From Collinsella sp. (lineage in GTDB: Bacteria; Actinomycetota; Coriobacteriia; Coriobacteriales; Coriobacteriaceae): a stretch of DNA of 59,035 nt. The stretch is taken from NCBI GenBank assembly GCA_018380195.1, contig JAGZUC010000012.1:1-59035 (forward strand). Reading direction: 5' to 3'. Below the pieces are notes generated by a model, which did not search any database, was not told the origin of the DNA, and worked only from the letters and a program-made list of their open reading frames with translations. The position numbers were made by a program, and so were the translations under genes. Positions 24,194 to 34,700 of the stretch are shown in pieces. Every line of letters begins with the position of its first letter. The stretch's first letter is position 1.

Positions 24194-24437
24194 GGTTCTC
24201 ACGGCTATCGCGTTGGCAACCACCGTCGCCGCTGGTGCTTTTGCGGGGTATAAGCTTGCGACAGATGATGAACTACGCGGTCGACTGCTGCGCGGAGCTC
24301 AGGATATCGTCGATACATCAAAGAAGAAAATGGATGTGATGACCGAAGATGTCGCTATGCGCACTGCTCAGGTGACTAAGAATCCCAAGATTAACCAAGA
24401 CTGGGTTAACCATCAGTGGGGAAATGTTGGTTATTAG
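24183..24437 (+). CDS. Small YtxH-like membrane protein
   Basis: 84 aa. One N-terminal hydrophobic helix (VLTAIALATTVAAGAFAGY) is followed by a charged helix with a repeat-like Lys/Asp/Met pattern. It resembles YtxH/gas-vesicle-like small proteins of unknown function. AGGAGG precedes the ATG and it overlaps the parB stop by 11 nt, so it is the last gene of the par operon. Link to segregation is unknown. Confidence 0.7.
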   Translation: MKNKVLTAIALATTVAAGAFAGYKLATDDELRGRLLRGAQDIVDTSKKKMDVMTEDVAMRTAQVTKNPKINQDWVNHQWGNVGY

Positions 24438-24446
24438 GTACCTAAC
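24434..24446. promoter_or_regulatory. Palindrome TTAGGTACCTAA, copy 2
   Basis: Identical 13-mer to 20930-20942, straddling the stop of the small membrane-protein gene. Confidence 0.45.
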
Positions 24447-24466
24447 AATTACTTGCCTATTTTGAA

Positions 24467-24508
24467 GGGATCCTTGTCTGATACATAAGACAAGGACCCC
24501 TTATTATT
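24467..24508 (+). terminator. Terminator of par operon
   Basis: TCCTTGTCT pairs with AGACAAGGA, extended by GGG/CCC after one mismatch, followed by a T-rich TTATTATT tail. Confidence 0.75.
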
Positions 24509-24564
24509 GCGAAAAACTAAGCTTACGTACATCAAATCTAATTATATGAATACAAATGGAACAA

Positions 24565-24591
24565 CCCTGGTCGCATTATTTTCAACCAGGG
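24565..24591 (-). terminator. Weak hairpin downstream of rlmN
   Basis: CCCTGGT pairs with ACCAGGG around a 13-nt loop. On the minus strand it follows rlmN but has only a short T-rich tail. Confidence 0.45.
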
Positions 24592-24599
24592 CTGTCGAT

Positions 24600-24615
24600 T
24601 GTTTCACATGAAACG
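24600..24615. promoter_or_regulatory. Degenerate parS site near rlmN
   Basis: TGTTTCACATGAAACG differs from the consensus at two positions. It lies 20 bp past the rlmN stop and about 2.1 kb from the three perfect sites. Confidence 0.5.
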
Positions 24616-24634
24616 TTATGGGGTGCAGACTCCC

Positions 24635-25687
24635 CTATGCGTTCTTCTGGACCTTGAAACGTTGCTTCAGCTGACCGCAGGCGGCATCAATATCATTGCC
24701 GCGAGAATTACGGATCGTGGTCTCGATGCCACGAGACTCAAGGCGGCGCTGAAGATCCTCAACCTTATGAATCGGAGACGGCTTGAGCGGGCTGCCCTCA
24801 ATGTCGTTAAGCTGGATCAGGTTGACGTGGCACAGCGTACCCTCGCAGAAGTCGCAAAGCGCCTGCATCTCGGGGTTTGTGTCATTGACGCCTTCGATCA
24901 TGGCGTACTCATAGGTTGGGCGGCGGCCCGTCTTTTCGGTGTAGAGCTGCAGCGCCTCATGAAGGCGAAGCAGCGTGTACTTCTTAACACCGGGCATGAG
25001 CTTATTGCGCGTGGACTGGATAGCGGAGTGCAACGACACAGCGAGCGTAAACTGCTCGGGAATGTCGGCAAACTTACAAATGCCAGGAATAACACCGCTG
25101 GTAGAGACAGTAAGGTGGCGGGCTCCAATACCGATACCGTCGGGATCGTTAAGGATGCGCAGCGCCTTGAGAACCTCGTCGTAGTTGGCAAACGGCTCGC
25201 CCTGGCCCATGAAGACAACGCTCGTGGCACGCTCGCCAAAGTCGTTGGATACATGAAGTACCTGGTCGACGATCTCTTGAGCGGTCAGAGAGCGCTTGAG
25301 GCCGTTGAGACCGGTAGCGCAAAAGGCGCAGCCCATGCCACAGCCAGCCTGAGTAGAAACACAGACGGAGAGTTTGTTGCGACGAGGCATGCCAACGGTC
25401 TCTACGGAAATGCCGTCATGATACTCGAGTAGATATTTGCGAGAGCCATCTTTGGAAACCTGCTTGGTAAGCTCCGTCGGCGTATCGAACGCAAAAGCTT
25501 TTTTAAGCTGCTCGCGGAAAGCCTTGGGAAGGTTAGTCATATCATCAAACGAACAAACGTTCTTCTCAAAGACCCATTCGATGAGTTGCTTGGCGCGGAA
25601 AGCGGGCTGGCCGAGTTCTGCCACGAGCTCGCGAATATCGTTTTGGCTCAAGTCGCGAATGTCCTGAGATTTAGTCCTGGGATTCAT
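24635..25687 (-). CDS. rlmN: 23S rRNA/tRNA (adenine-C2) methyltransferase RlmN
   Basis: 350 aa. Radical-SAM motif CGMGCAFCATG (three cysteines for the 4Fe-4S cluster). It also shows the Cfr/RlmN pattern FMGQGEP and the C-terminal DIDAACGQL with the resolving cysteine. It methylates C2 of A2503 in 23S rRNA and A37 in tRNAs. The gene is monocistronic and divergent from ddl. Confidence 0.96.
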   Translation of the reverse strand: MNPRTKSQDIRDLSQNDIRELVAELGQPAFRAKQLIEWVFEKNVCSFDDMTNLPKAFREQLKKAFAFDTPTELTKQVSKDGSRKYLLEYHDGISVETVGMPRRNKLSVCVSTQAGCGMGCAFCATGLNGLKRSLTAQEIVDQVLHVSNDFGERATSVVFMGQGEPFANYDEVLKALRILNDPDGIGIGARHLTVSTSGVIPGICKFADIPEQFTLAVSLHSAIQSTRNKLMPGVKKYTLLRLHEALQLYTEKTGRRPTYEYAMIEGVNDTNPEMQALCDFCEGTLCHVNLIQLNDIEGSPLKPSPIHKVEDLQRRLESRGIETTIRNSRGNDIDAACGQLKQRFKVQKNA

Positions 25688-25772
25688 GGAAGCCTTTCGA
25701 TTTTGGGGAAACGTAGAGGGTATCGCTACAATATGGTATCAGCTGCAGAAATTATAGAGGAGGAGTCTGCCC

Positions 25773-26738
25773 ATGCCGGGTAAAAGCCTAGAGAACATGC
25801 ACGTAGCGGTCTTGGCGGGCGGTCATTCCGCCGAGCGCGAGATTTCGCTCAGTTCGGGAAAGAACGTCGTGGTGGCCCTGAAGGAGGCCGGCTACACTTC
25901 GGTGGAGCTGCTCGACACGGCTGCCGATGACTTTATGGTAACCATGGCGACCGGCGGCTTTGACGTGGCATTTATCGCCATGCATGGCGCCGGCGGTGAG
26001 GATGGCGCCATGCAGGGTGCCATGGAGACCCTGGGTATCCCCTACACGGCCTCGGGCGTGCTTGCCAGCGCCTGCGGTGCCGACAAGGAGGTCTCGAAGC
26101 TCCTGTACGCCAAGGCGGGCATTCCCATTGCCCCCGGCCTTGCGCTCGAAGTGGGCGATGAAGTCGATATCGATCATATCGTCGAGGTTTGTGGCGAGCG
26201 CTGCTTTGTGAAACCGGCCGTAAACGGTTCCAGCTATGGCATTTCCCTGGTCCATGAGCCCTCCGAGCTGCCCGCGGCAATTGCCAAGGCGTTTGAGTAC
26301 GGAGACAAAGTGCTGGTCGAGAAGTGCATCGAGGGTACCGAGATCACCGTCGGCGTATACGGCGAGGATGACGCGCGCGCTCTGCCGATCGTTGAGATCC
26401 GAAAGCCCGAGGACTGCGAGTTCTACGACCTGGACGTGAAGTATGTGGACCCCACGGATATCCATCGCATTCCGGCACAGATTTCGCCCGAGAACTACGC
26501 TCGCGCCCAGGAGCTCGCCTGCGCTGCCCATAAGGCACTCGGCTGCCTGGGCATCTCGCGCAGCGACTTTATCGTGAGCGAGGATGGCCCCGTCATCCTC
26601 GAGACCAACACGATTCCCGGCATGACCGATACGTCGCTGTATCCGGATGAGATTCGCCACACCGATGACATGACGTTCCCGCAGGTCTGTGACAGTCTGA
26701 TTCGTATGGGACTTCGTCGAGCGGGCACTGCATGCTAA
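25773..26738 (+). CDS. ddl: D-alanine--D-alanine ligase
   Basis: 321 aa. ATP-grasp fold with the N-terminal LAGGHSAEREISL, HGAGGEDGAMQG, the ATP-binding KPAVNGSSYGI and metal-binding ILETNTIPGM. It makes the D-Ala-D-Ala dipeptide for peptidoglycan. GAGGAGG lies 8 nt before the ATG at 25773. The stop overlaps the next gene's ATG by 7 nt. Confidence 0.95.
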   Translation: MPGKSLENMHVAVLAGGHSAEREISLSSGKNVVVALKEAGYTSVELLDTAADDFMVTMATGGFDVAFIAMHGAGGEDGAMQGAMETLGIPYTASGVLASACGADKEVSKLLYAKAGIPIAPGLALEVGDEVDIDHIVEVCGERCFVKPAVNGSSYGISLVHEPSELPAAIAKAFEYGDKVLVEKCIEGTEITVGVYGEDDARALPIVEIRKPEDCEFYDLDVKYVDPTDIHRIPAQISPENYARAQELACAAHKALGCLGISRSDFIVSEDGPVILETNTIPGMTDTSLYPDEIRHTDDMTFPQVCDSLIRMGLRRAGTAC

Positions 26739-29626
26739 TCGAGGACGCTGTTTCGTCGGGAACGCCACAGTTTGTCATCGATTCCTACGCCACGCTTGCC
26801 GAGCGTGCCAAAACCCAATCGTTTGGTCTCATCGAGGAAGATGTTATCGTCCTCGATACCGAGACCACGGGTCTTTCGGTGCAGGACAACGAGCTTATCG
26901 AGATATCGGCGGCCCGCCTTTCTGGCCGCGAGGTTGTCGATCGGTTCGATACCTTCGTGCATCCCAAGCAGCTGATCCCCGCCGAGATTACCGAACTCAC
27001 GAGCATTACAAACGCCGATGTGGTGGATGCCCCATCAGCCGTCGATGCCGTGGCCGCTCTCGCCGATTTTGTCGGCGGCTGTCCGGTGATTGCGCATAAC
27101 GCCACCTTTGACCGTTCGTTTATCGAGTCGGTCAAGGGCGGTGTCAACGTCAGTGACATCTGGATCGACTCGCTGGCACTGTCGCGCATCGCGCTTCCGC
27201 GCCTTGCCTCGCACAAGCTGTCTTTCATGGCCGACCTGTTTGGCTGCGACTCTGTGTCGCACCGCGCCAACGCCGATGTCGACGCCCTGTGTGGTGTGTG
27301 GCGCGTGTTGCTCGTGGCGCTCACCGACTTGCCTCAGGGCTTAATGGCGCGCCTGGCCGACATGCACCCCGACATACCCTGGTCCTATCGTCCCATCTTC
27401 TCGTTCTTGGCGGGACAGAACCCCGGTTCCATCTTTTCTCTTAGCGCCGCCCGCGCCGACGTGCTCAAGGCCGATCGGGCAGATGATCGCGTTGACGCGG
27501 ACGAGCTACCGGTCCTTAAGATGCCGAGCCGCGAGGAAATCGAGGCGGACTATGCCCCGGGCGGTCTGGTTAATCGCATGTATCCCACGTACGAGCCGCG
27601 CGATGAGCAGATCGCGATGGCGCTCGAGGTCCGTGACGCACTCGTTGCGGGAACGCATCGCGTGATTGAGGCGGGGACGGGCGTCGGCAAGTCGATGGCT
27701 TACCTGGTGCCTTTTGCCGAGGCCGCGCGCCGCAACAACATCACGGTTGGTATCGCGACTAAATCGAATAATCTCGCCGACCAGCTCATGTTTCATGAGC
27801 TGCCCAAACTTGCCGAGCAGCTGGACGGAGGCCTATCGTTTTGCGCCCTTAAGGGCTATGACCACTATCCATGCTTGCGCAAACTTGAGCGCATGAGCCG
27901 CGGCCAAGTCGAAATTACGACTAAGCGTGATCCTGCCGACACGCTTACGGCAGTCGCGGTCATCATGGCGTACGTGTGTCAGTCAGCCGATGGCGACCTC
28001 GACTCGCTCGGCATTCGCTGGCGCAGCGTCAACCGTCCCGACTTTACGACGGCGTCGCGCGAGTGCGCCCGTCGCCTATGCCCGTTTTTCCCCGATAAAT
28101 GTTTGGTCCACGGCGCTCGCCGCCGTGCGGCGCATGCCGACGTGGTGGTCACCAACCATTCCCTGCTGTTCCGCAATGTCGCGGCCGAGGGTAGAATCTT
28201 GCCTCCGATTCGTCATTGGGTAATCGACGAGGCCCATTCCATCGAGCGCGAGGCGCGCCGTCAGTGGGCGCGCGTGGTGTCGGCGGATGAATCACGCACT
28301 CTGTTTGAGCGCCTGGGTGGCTCGAGCACCGGCGCACTAAGCCAGGTTTCCCGTGATTTGGCAACCTCCGAGGGCTCTACGCTCTATCTGGGCCTTACTG
28401 CCAAGGCGACGTCGACGGTTGCACGCGCGAGCATGGTAGTCGCTGACGTGTTCGATGGCGTTCGCGAGCTTGGCCGCCGTGCCCGTGGGGGGTATGACAA
28501 TGCCAATCTATGGATTGGCCCCGAGTTGCGCGAATCTGACGACTGGCATGATTTCTTACAGTCGGCCTACACTGCCATCGACGCATTAGAACAAGCTGAC
28601 AAGAGCGTCGACGCGCTGGTGCAAGCCGCAGCCGCCGACAAGCCCGAGGTTGTTGTCGACCTGGGTGATATCTCGCGCCGCCTGCACGAGCTGGCCGAGA
28701 ACCTCAAACTCATCATTGATGGCACCGATGAACACTACGTGTATTCGCTGCAGGTCAATCGCAGACTGCGTGCCGGCGGAGAGTCAATGACCGCAGAGCG
28801 CATCGACATTGGCGAGGCCTTGGCAACCGAGTGGCTGCCCGAGGTCCACACGGCTATCTTTGCCTCGGCGACCATGACGGTGTCCAAAAGCTTCGAACAC
28901 TTTAACCACGCCGTCGGCCTCGATCGAATCGGTGCATCGACATCATCGTCGCTGCACTTGGATTCGAGCTACGACTTCGATTCGAATATGGCCGTGGTCG
29001 TGGCAGGGGATATTCCCGATCCGCGCGATCGTGAGAGCTATCTTACGGCGCTCGAGCGCGTGCTGGTCGATGCCCATCTTGCCATGGGCGGATCGGTGCT
29101 CACGCTGTTCACCAACCGGCGTGACATGGAGGAACTGTACGCCCGCGTCGAGCCCAAGATGGCCCGTGCGGGTCTGGAGCTCAAATGCCAGCAGCGCAAC
29201 TCATCTCCTCGTCGTCTGCGAGATCGCTTTATCAACGAACCGACCTCATCGCTCTTTGCACTTAAGGCCTTTTGGGAGGGGTTTGACGCCAGCGGCGAGA
29301 CGCTGCGCTGCGTCATCATCCCCAAATTGCCGTTCTCGAGCCCCACGGACCCGCTCTCATGCGAGCGCAATCTGCGCGAAGACCGCGCTTGGGCGCGCTA
29401 TTCGCTGCCCGAGGCCGTGCTCGAGGTCAAGCAGGCAGCCGGTCGTCTCATTCGATCATCGACCGATTGTGGCGTACTCATCTTGGCCGACCCGCGCCTA
29501 GTGACGAAGGGCTACGGTAAGAAGTTCTTAACGTCGCTGCCCACGAGCTCCTATCAGCGCATCGAATCGGCGCAGATCGGGCACTATCTGCAACTGTGGC
29601 GCGCACGTCACGAGCGGCGGCGCTAA
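26732..29626 (+). CDS. DnaQ-type exonuclease fused to DinG helicase
   Basis: 964 aa. Residues about 38-190 form a DEDD 3'-5' exonuclease domain (VLDTETTGL, then HNATFDRSF and HRANADVDALCGVW). The rest is an XPD/DinG superfamily 2 helicase: Walker A EAGTGVGKS (about 312-320), DEAH IDEAHSIERE (about 497) and late motifs such as KQAAGRLIRSSTD. Cysteines near 380 and in CARRLCPFFPDKC (about 445-457) are placed like the XPD iron-sulfur ligands. The enzyme likely unwinds and trims damaged or R-loop structures. It is coupled to ddl by overlap and converges on the WYL gene with overlapping stops. Confidence 0.9.
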   Translation: MLIEDAVSSGTPQFVIDSYATLAERAKTQSFGLIEEDVIVLDTETTGLSVQDNELIEISAARLSGREVVDRFDTFVHPKQLIPAEITELTSITNADVVDAPSAVDAVAALADFVGGCPVIAHNATFDRSFIESVKGGVNVSDIWIDSLALSRIALPRLASHKLSFMADLFGCDSVSHRANADVDALCGVWRVLLVALTDLPQGLMARLADMHPDIPWSYRPIFSFLAGQNPGSIFSLSAARADVLKADRADDRVDADELPVLKMPSREEIEADYAPGGLVNRMYPTYEPRDEQIAMALEVRDALVAGTHRVIEAGTGVGKSMAYLVPFAEAARRNNITVGIATKSNNLADQLMFHELPKLAEQLDGGLSFCALKGYDHYPCLRKLERMSRGQVEITTKRDPADTLTAVAVIMAYVCQSADGDLDSLGIRWRSVNRPDFTTASRECARRLCPFFPDKCLVHGARRRAAHADVVVTNHSLLFRNVAAEGRILPPIRHWVIDEAHSIEREARRQWARVVSADESRTLFERLGGSSTGALSQVSRDLATSEGSTLYLGLTAKATSTVARASMVVADVFDGVRELGRRARGGYDNANLWIGPELRESDDWHDFLQSAYTAIDALEQADKSVDALVQAAAADKPEVVVDLGDISRRLHELAENLKLIIDGTDEHYVYSLQVNRRLRAGGESMTAERIDIGEALATEWLPEVHTAIFASATMTVSKSFEHFNHAVGLDRIGASTSSSLHLDSSYDFDSNMAVVVAGDIPDPRDRESYLTALERVLVDAHLAMGGSVLTLFTNRRDMEELYARVEPKMARAGLELKCQQRNSSPRRLRDRFINEPTSSLFALKAFWEGFDASGETLRCVIIPKLPFSSPTDPLSCERNLREDRAWARYSLPEAVLEVKQAAGRLIRSSTDCGVLILADPRLVTKGYGKKFLTSLPTSSYQRIESAQIGHYLQLWRARHERRR

Positions 29627-30540
29627 AGCGGACAGACGAGGGTTTTTGCCATATCGCACAGACGCTTTGACAGGGCGGGGTCATCCAAGATGCGGATGGC
29701 TCCGCCCGCTGCGATTACCTGGCTCAGTAGCCAACGCTCGGAGCCGTAATGCACGGTTACCGTTGCCATGTCTGCCCCGCTGCGCTCGATTAGGGTGATG
29801 CCGGCCCAGTCCAGATGCTCCGCCATATCGAATGGCATCAAGAGCTTTGCGCTACGCTGCGTCCGGGCAAGGGAATCGTGGAGGGATGCGACGCCCGGTG
29901 TGTGAGGCACGACGGAGTCTTCCGTCAAGGTGAGTCCCTCGATTTTATCCATGCGATAGGTGCGCTGCTCATCGATCGCGATGTCCCAGGCAATCAGGTA
30001 TGTTTGGTCGCCGTTTGCCGTAATGCGCAAGGGGTCGACCAGACGCTCGCGTGGCCGCGCATCGTCCATCGAGCGATACGAGATGCGGCAACGAACACCG
30101 TCCTGAATGGCGCAGCTCAGCTGCTGCCAGTGCGACCCGTGGTTGACGGTGTCAAAGACGCGCTGGTTATAGCCGAGCTCTTCGGGCAGAAGGGCATGTC
30201 GAATCCGAGCTGCCGTCTGCGGCTCGATCCCCAACGATTCAAGTTCATGGTTGAGCACGGCGCCCTCGGCGGCACTCAGGCGCAACGGTAGCACGCGCCC
30301 GGCGTCACCAGTGAGGGCCACGCGCTCGCCGCGGCATTCGCAGATGATGCGCGCGCCCGATTCTCGGTCCGCGAGCGTCGAGACGATCTCGAGAATCTCG
30401 TCGAGCGACGCCCCCGTGATGTCAAAGCGGCTGCAAATCTCGGTTCGTGTCATGCCGCCATCGCCGGCGGCGTAGAGGGCCTCCATGATGTCGATGGCGC
30501 GCGAGAGTCTCTGCTCGCTGGTGAGTTTACGCACGGGCAT
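29623..30540 (-). CDS. WYL-domain regulator, PafC-like
   Basis: 305 aa. A helix-turn-helix N-terminus (about 1-55) is followed by a WYL domain (about 140-225; YRSMDDARPRERLVDPLRI, TYLIAWDIAIDEQRTYRMDKIEGL) and a WCX-type C-terminal extension (SERWLLSQVIAAGG). It overlaps the upstream WYL gene by 14 nt, giving the tandem arrangement of PafB and PafC. These form a heterodimer that activates the RecA/LexA-independent DNA-damage response in mycobacteria. The stop overlaps that of the helicase gene. Confidence 0.85.
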   Translation of the reverse strand: MPVRKLTSEQRLSRAIDIMEALYAAGDGGMTRTEICSRFDITGASLDEILEIVSTLADRESGARIICECRGERVALTGDAGRVLPLRLSAAEGAVLNHELESLGIEPQTAARIRHALLPEELGYNQRVFDTVNHGSHWQQLSCAIQDGVRCRISYRSMDDARPRERLVDPLRITANGDQTYLIAWDIAIDEQRTYRMDKIEGLTLTEDSVVPHTPGVASLHDSLARTQRSAKLLMPFDMAEHLDWAGITLIERSGADMATVTVHYGSERWLLSQVIAAGGAIRILDDPALSKRLCDMAKTLVCPL

Positions 30541-31549
30541 GCTCGTGCACCGTCCTTTCTATGAGGTGGTTCCACGCCTGCTTGAGCGATTTGGGGGCCA
30601 TGGGCCTCATGCCGTCCATGGCGTGGGCCATGCAAAATGAGGCGGCGGCTTCAAGGTCACGCACGTCAACGGTCCAGGTCCATCCCGCATCGGTGTGTGC
30701 GAGCTCACCTCGCCCGCGCGTGAGGCCGTTGATCATATCGATCTGCGTCTGAGGACCGAACGAGAACGTGGCTGCAACGGGCGGTCGGTCGGCAAAATCG
30801 AATTCAAAGAACAGATAGTCGTTGAGATTGAAGTCTGCAGGGATGGCGTAGGCCTTCGAAGGACGCCAAGCGCGAACGATACGGTCGCAGCGGAATGTCC
30901 TGATGTCGTCGGTGGCATTGTCGAGGCCGCAGAAGTACGCCACGCCCTCGCGCTCGAACATGCCGTAGACGCAGACGGTACGTTCTTTCTGCTCGCCGCG
31001 TCCGTTCTGATATAAAAATCGCAGCGCGCATCGCTCGGCAAAGGCGCTCCATACCGCATCGACGGTGGGAGAGCGGCGGATCGGTGCTTCGTCCACCGCC
31101 GACATGCCGGTGAGGTAGGCAATTTTGGAGCGAATATCGGCAAGCGGCGCGGCAAAGGTGGAAGAGCCGGCCGCTAGCGTCTGGTCGATGGCGTTGAGTA
31201 GGATGTCGGCGTCGTCTGCGGTGATGAGGCCACCTGCTGCAAACGTGTGCTCGCGGTCGATTGTCCACGAGCTTTCCTCGGTCTCCTGCGCACCGGCGGG
31301 GCGAACCTCCTTGATTAAGATGCCACGCTCGAGCAGTTTGTCACGATCGCGCCGAAACTTGCGCTTATCCGAGTCGATGTTGCCGGAGCCATATCCCAGG
31401 TCGGAATCCAAGACGATCTGCTCGGTCGTCAGCGGTTCGGGGGAGCTGTTGAGCACAAAGAAAAGATTGAGGATGCGCTGAGCCGTTTTATCGAAACTGG
31501 GCTCCGAATTCCCCTTTTTAATTGTCGCGGTCGTGTCGCTTGCCGTCAT
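30527..31549 (-). CDS. WYL-domain regulator, PafB-like
   Basis: 340 aa. N-terminal winged-helix segment (RILNLFFVLNSSPEPLTTEQIV), then a WYL domain (about 180-260; LRFLYQNGRGEQKERTVCVYGMFEREGVAYFCG, IRTFRCDRIVRAW) and WCX extension. First gene of the pair. A helix-turn-helix fused to WYL usually senses a nucleic-acid ligand. Damage control of the nearby helicase is inferred, not shown. Confidence 0.85.
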   Translation of the reverse strand: MTASDTTATIKKGNSEPSFDKTAQRILNLFFVLNSSPEPLTTEQIVLDSDLGYGSGNIDSDKRKFRRDRDKLLERGILIKEVRPAGAQETEESSWTIDREHTFAAGGLITADDADILLNAIDQTLAAGSSTFAAPLADIRSKIAYLTGMSAVDEAPIRRSPTVDAVWSAFAERCALRFLYQNGRGEQKERTVCVYGMFEREGVAYFCGLDNATDDIRTFRCDRIVRAWRPSKAYAIPADFNLNDYLFFEFDFADRPPVAATFSFGPQTQIDMINGLTRGRGELAHTDAGWTWTVDVRDLEAAASFCMAHAMDGMRPMAPKSLKQAWNHLIERTVHEHARA

Positions 31550-31747
31550 AGAGTCCTCGCATGAGAAGGTGGTTTGCTGCCATGATTTTAGTCCGATATG
31601 GAGATTAGGCTATATCCTTGTCCGCTCGGGGCGTTAAGATGGCCCGAATTCGGTCGTTTGCGCTCGCTCGGGGTATACTTTCGACTATATACGGTTCTAA
31701 TGTGCATGCATTGGGCCTATTTGTCGGATTATGGATGTGGAGCGCAC

Positions 31748-34700
31748 ATGGCGAACACCCAGAACTATATTAACCACCTGCTGCAGAACACCGGCATTAC
31801 GCCGGCATGCAGCGAAGAAGAGCGCTTGGCGGCCGAGGATATCGCTCAGATCTTCCGCAACCACGGCTTTGATCCCGAGGTTCAGGAGTTCAATGCCCCG
31901 GCGCCCAGTAGGTTGGCATTTGCCGTTACCGGTATTCTTGCGTTTGCCGGTGCCCTGCTGATGGGTATCGGTGGCGGTATCGGCTTGGTCGGCACCTTGC
32001 TGACCATTGTCGGCGCCGTTCTTTACGTGCTCGAACGCACAGGGCACCCCGTGGTTTCGCGCCTGGGCAAGACGGGCGTGAGCCAAAATGTCATCGCCTA
32101 CCACAAGGCCTCGGGCCTGCTCGCGTCTCCGCGTAACCGCCCGGTGGTCGTTGTCGCACACTACGACTCTCCCCGTGCTGAGCTGCTCGCCCGCGAGCCC
32201 TATGCTTCGTATCGTGCGCTCATCGCCAAGCTGTTGCCTGTTGCCACGGTTGCCCCTGCTGCCGTTGCCATCCTGCGCATCCTGCCGCTCCCCGGCGCGC
32301 TCAAGGTTCTGCTGTGGATTGTCGCGATCCTCGCTTCCCTCGTTGCACTTGCCAACGCGGCAAACATTATCTCTAACCGCCACATTCTTCCCTATACGTC
32401 CGGCGCGGTGTGCAACAAATCTTCTGTCGCCGCTATGCTCGGCGTTATGGACAACGTTGCTCCCTTCCAGGGCGACAACGAGTTTCCCGACGATGCTCCG
32501 TTCGATACCTATTTCGGGGAGCAGAAGCGTCGTGCCGAGGAAATGGCGCGCGCAGCGGCGGAGTATGCCGCGGCCCAGCAGCAAAACGACTACGGCAACA
32601 CCATCGAGTATGAAGAGCCTACCTACGCCGAGGACGAGTTCGGTCAGCCAATTGCTCCCGACGCTCAGGCCGAGCCCGAACAGGATGAGGCTTTCGACGA
32701 GCAGATCGAGGGCTTTGAGGGTGCGTCTGCCGACGAGACGCTGATTGGCGTCATCGTGCCCGAGGATCAGAATCAGGCTGTCCAGGCCGAAGAGTTCAAT
32801 GACGGGGTTCCCGCTGCCGAGCCGGCGGAGGAGCCTGCCGAGCCCGAGCCCAAGCTCTATCGCAACGCCGCCGGCAACATCCGCTTTGGTTCGGATGCCA
32901 TCCGTGCGCTCGGAATGCTTCCCGAGTCCTGCACGCTCGATTACGAGGAGGGCGAGGAGCCGACGTTTGAGCCCGAGCCTGCGCCCGTTGTCACTGCGGA
33001 TGATGGGTCTGCCGCGGTTACCGCTGCCGTTGCCGAGCCCGAGGCAGTGTCCGCGTTCGATCCCGCGGCAGGACTGGACATTTTGGCTCCCGCCGCGCCG
33101 GCGCAAGACGTTGCGGACGAGTCTGACGACGATTACGTTGAACAGCCGAGGCGCGTGTCTTACGAGAGCGATACTGATTTCTCGGCCGAGATTCCCGCGG
33201 CAACGCCCCATGCCGATATTGCATCCGCGTTCTCTTCGATTGGCGCCAGCGCTTCCAACTTCTTTAAGGGTGCGCTTGCAAAGGGCAAGAAATTTGTCGA
33301 CGATTTCGAGGAGAAGCGCGCTGCCGCACGCGAGGCTGCCGAGCAGGAGGCTATCGCTCAGCAGCAGGCAGCCGAGGCGGCACGTGAGCTCGCGGCGCAA
33401 GAGTTCGAGCAGAACGAGGCCATGCAGTCCGCGCCCGTCGAAGCCGCCGAAGCTACAACGTCCTTTGAGTCCCAGCAACCGGCGTCCGCGGATGTTGTTG
33501 AAGCGACGACGTCTTTCGAGGCTCAGCAGCACGTCGATAGCACCATGTCGTTTGATGCCGCGCAGTTCGATTCCACGATAACGTTTGAAAAACAGGGCAC
33601 CGCGATTGCCGAGCCCCTTCCTGTTTCCGATGAGCAGGGCGACGCGGCAGACGATGACGAGCCTGTTGATGCTGCCGAAATCCAAGATGCCGCCGAGGAC
33701 GAGCCCGTCGAGGCCAACTCTGACGAAGAGCAATACGCGGCAGCCGAGCAAGATGATTCGACCGAGGTCGAGCAGGAGGAAGTGCCTGCGGTTTCCGAGA
33801 CTCCCGAGACGGATGAGTCGAGGCCTTATTCCACGCAGATTTTCACCATGCCGACCCCGAGTGGTTCCGGTGCCACGGTTGCCAATGTCGCTCCCACCCA
33901 GGACGAAACGGTCGATTCCCTTATGGCCCAGATTTCCTCCCAGGCATCGCCGCGCCCGCAGATGAATGTTCCCGATCCGGCGTCGGCACCGTCGCCTGCA
34001 CCTTCCTCGTCTCCGCTGGCTTCGGTCCCCGATCCGTCGCTGCCGTCTATGAAGCAGGCAAACGTTGCGTCTCGCACGTCGCTGTTCGACCTTCCCGACC
34101 CCTCCGCACAGGTCAACGATCCCTTTGCTACTGCCCAGGGCCCCGAACCCACATCGGCACCCGTTGCGCCTCCTATGCCCGTTGCGTCGGGCGCACAGCC
34201 GATCGAGACCATTTCGGCTCCCGCCCCGGCGGCACCCAAGTCTCGTAAGCGCGGCCTGGGTGGTCTGTTCGGCCGTAAAAAGAAAAACGAGCAGGACAGC
34301 ATGAGTGACTGGCTGGGCGTCGAAGACGATTACGATGCCAAGAAGTCCGGTCGCGGTATCGGTTCGTGGGATAACTTCGAGGACGATAACGATGGCTGGA
34401 AGGGTGGCGCTACGTCTTCTGATGGCGCTTCTTCCGAAGATATGCTCTCGGCTGTCGCCTCTATGGGCGATGATGAGCTGCTCGGTCACGATATCTGGTT
34501 TGTGGCAACGGGCGCCTCGGATTGTGATGGCGCTGGCATGAAGGCCTTCTTGGCTTCGCATCGCGATAAGCTCCGCGGCGTATTCTTTATCAATCTTGAA
34601 TCCGTCGGCGCCGGTAGGCTTTCGGTGGTGACGGTCGAGGGCGAACAACAACTGCTCAAGGGCGATCGCCGCATCATGAACCTGGTCAGCAAGGTCTGCA

